Shown here piece by piece: positions 23,747-24,803 of a DNA stretch of 24,803 nucleotides. Numbering within the stretch: the first letter of the stretch is position 1; the number at the start of each line of letters is the position of its first letter. The stretch comes from CAZADH01 sp964483805. Lineage in GTDB: Bacteria > Muiribacteriota > Ozemobacteria > Ozemobacterales > Ozemobacteraceae. Below the pieces are notes generated by a model. It saw only the letters and a program-made list of their open reading frames with translations. It did not search any database and had not been told where the DNA came from. The stretch covers positions 1-24,803 of the forward strand of contig CAZADH010000061.1 in assembly GCA_964483805.1 (NCBI GenBank), given 5' to 3'. A program made the position numbers and the translations under genes.

Positions 23747-23752
23747 GCCACC
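23734..23752 (+). terminator. Hairpin spanning the holB stop codon
   Basis: Perfect 7-bp arms GGTGGCT / AGCCACC around GCCTG. The TGA stop (23744-23746) lies at the loop-stem border. No T-tract follows and the next gene begins 68 nt on in the same direction, so it may slow or partly stop transcription rather than end it. Confidence 0.3.
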
Positions 23753-23814
23753 GGTGCGCCGAGGCGTTTTCCGCCGTCGCCACGCACCGTCGGGCGCCAC
23801 CCTGAGGTCGACAC

Positions 23815-24803
23815 GTGAATCGTTTAGTCTCGCTCCGCCTGCGCAAGTTACCCCAGGTGGTCTGGCATCACTCCGATGAAGATGTGAACCTGCAACCCGA
23901 CCAAGAGGTTCTCGTACAAACGCAGGCCGGCAAAGAGATTGCCACTTTCCTGCGTACGGCCAACGATGGCGAGGAGCATCCCTCCGACCCGTTGGTCATC
24001 AAGATCCTTCGCCCCGTGAACGCCGACGATCGGGCTTTTCGCGACGAGATTCGCGCCCTCGAGACGCAAGCGTATAAGAGCTGCCGTCAGAAGGTCGAGT
24101 CGCTCAAGCTCAACATGCGGCTGCTCAAGGCCGAATACACCTACGACAAGACGCGGCTGATCTTCTATTTCAAGGCCGAACAGAAGGTCGATTTCCGCGA
24201 CCTGCTCAAGCAACTGGCCAACCAGTTCCGACCGGCGCGCATCGAATTGAAGCAGATCGGCGTGCGTGACGAGGCCAAGTTGCTGGGCGCCATCGGCTGT
24301 TGCGGCAAGATGGTGTGTTGCCGCCAGTTCCTCCTCGATTTTCACCCGGTGACGACCAAGATGGCCAAAGATCAGAATATGAGCCTGAACCCGGCAAAAC
24401 TGTCGGGCATCTGCGGCCGCCTGCTGTGCTGCCTATCGTACGAGCATCCGTTCTATGCCGAGTTCCAGGGCAAATACCCGCGCCTGGGCGCCGAGATTCG
24501 CCTGCTCGATGGTCCGGCCCGCGTGCTCGACCTCAACTACCTGACCCAGAAGATCTTTGTCAGTTACATCGATCGGCGCAAAGCGATTGTGCCGCTGAGC
24601 GAGGTGAAGGGGCGCAAGTGCCCGGTCACAGGCCGCAACCTGTGGTGGGTCATCGATCCCGAACGCCCCGACTGGGAACCGGAGTTCCCACCGCCGCCGG
24701 TCAGCAAGAAGAAGGCCGGCAAACAGGCCGGCGAAGGTGGTCCGTCGGGGCAACCCGGTGGCGTGCCAGCCGGCCCGCGCGACGGCGGCCCGCGCAACGG
24801 CGG
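23815..24803 (+). CDS. ricT: Partial: RicT/YaaT-family PSP1-domain protein
   Basis: Starts at GTG 23815, with GAGG 7 nt upstream; 329 residues are visible and the frame is open at the right edge. The family core is unmistakable: GVRDEAKLLGAIGCCGKMVC, then FLLDFHPVTTKMAKDQNMSL followed by NPAKLSGICGRLLCCLSYE. Cysteines at 162, 163, 167, 168, 200, 205 and 206 are the kind used in the Bacillus RicA-RicF-RicT (YmcA-YlbF-YaaT) complex for Fe-S binding. That complex acts in mRNA processing with RNase Y and in phosphorelay control. The C-terminus has a Lys/Pro/Gly-rich tail (KKKAGKQAGEGGP) beyond the usual end. The holB-ricT order matches Bacillus and other genomes, supporting both calls. RicA and RicF partners are not in view. 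Confidence 0.9.
   Translation, partial: MNRLVSLRLRKLPQVVWHHSDEDVNLQPDQEVLVQTQAGKEIATFLRTANDGEEHPSDPLVIKILRPVNADDRAFRDEIRALETQAYKSCRQKVESLKLNMRLLKAEYTYDKTRLIFYFKAEQKVDFRDLLKQLANQFRPARIELKQIGVRDEAKLLGAIGCCGKMVCCRQFLLDFHPVTTKMAKDQNMSLNPAKLSGICGRLLCCLSYEHPFYAEFQGKYPRLGAEIRLLDGPARVLDLNYLTQKIFVSYIDRRKAIVPLSEVKGRKCPVTGRNLWWVIDPERPDWEPEFPPPPVSKKKAGKQAGEGGPSGQPGGVPAGPRDGGPRNG

Overview
The window is about 24.8 kb of GC-rich DNA (roughly 60-65 % by eye). It comes from a Gram-negative-type bacterium: there is an RND/adaptor/outer-membrane-channel efflux system, an uncleaved membrane-anchored multiheme cytochrome c, c-di-GMP-type HD-GYP signalling and a SpoIIE-type phosphatase. I cannot name the taxon. 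The holB-ricT(yaaT) gene pair is shared with Firmicutes and several other phyla. A 10-N run at 12301-12310 marks an assembly gap, as in draft or metagenome-derived scaffolds.

Layout. (1) 1-3717, minus strand: a pentaheme cytochrome c, a large dual-sensor SpoIIE/PP2C phosphatase and the start of an unknown membrane-anchored protein. They are probably one transcript from a promoter whose -10 box lies 6 nt before the cytochrome ATG, so the mRNA is likely leaderless. (2) 3777-14249, minus strand: a long collinear set that reads GT-C-type membrane glycosyltransferase, small Cys/His-rich exported protein (holding the N gap), TolC/CusC-like channel, His-rich CusB/CzcB-like adaptor, CusA/CzcA-like RND pump, and a TPR protein fused to an alkaline-phosphatase-superfamily phosphodiesterase. 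The middle genes form a heavy-metal efflux system; the first and last are unexpected companions. (3) 14423-18294, plus strand: an orphan MoaD/ThiS-like protein, a secreted protein of unknown function, and a 959-aa fusion of a cyclic-nucleotide-binding domain, a ParA/CpaE-like ATPase, TPR repeats and a beta-rich tail. (4) 18307-18915, minus strand: a two-TM hypothetical protein, divergent from (5) 19126-24803, plus strand: a pseudo-receiver/GAF/HD-GYP protein, then a WecA/TagO-like phosphoglycosyl transferase overlapping a DNA polymerase III delta'-like gene, then a RicT/YaaT (PSP1) gene running off the end.

Signals not explained by single genes: the 8-mer TGTATTGC (GCAATACA on the other strand) occurs 9 times, where fewer than one is expected from base composition. 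It always lies on the coding-sense strand, including one intergenic copy. No tRNA, rRNA, CRISPR array, insertion sequence or prophage was seen.
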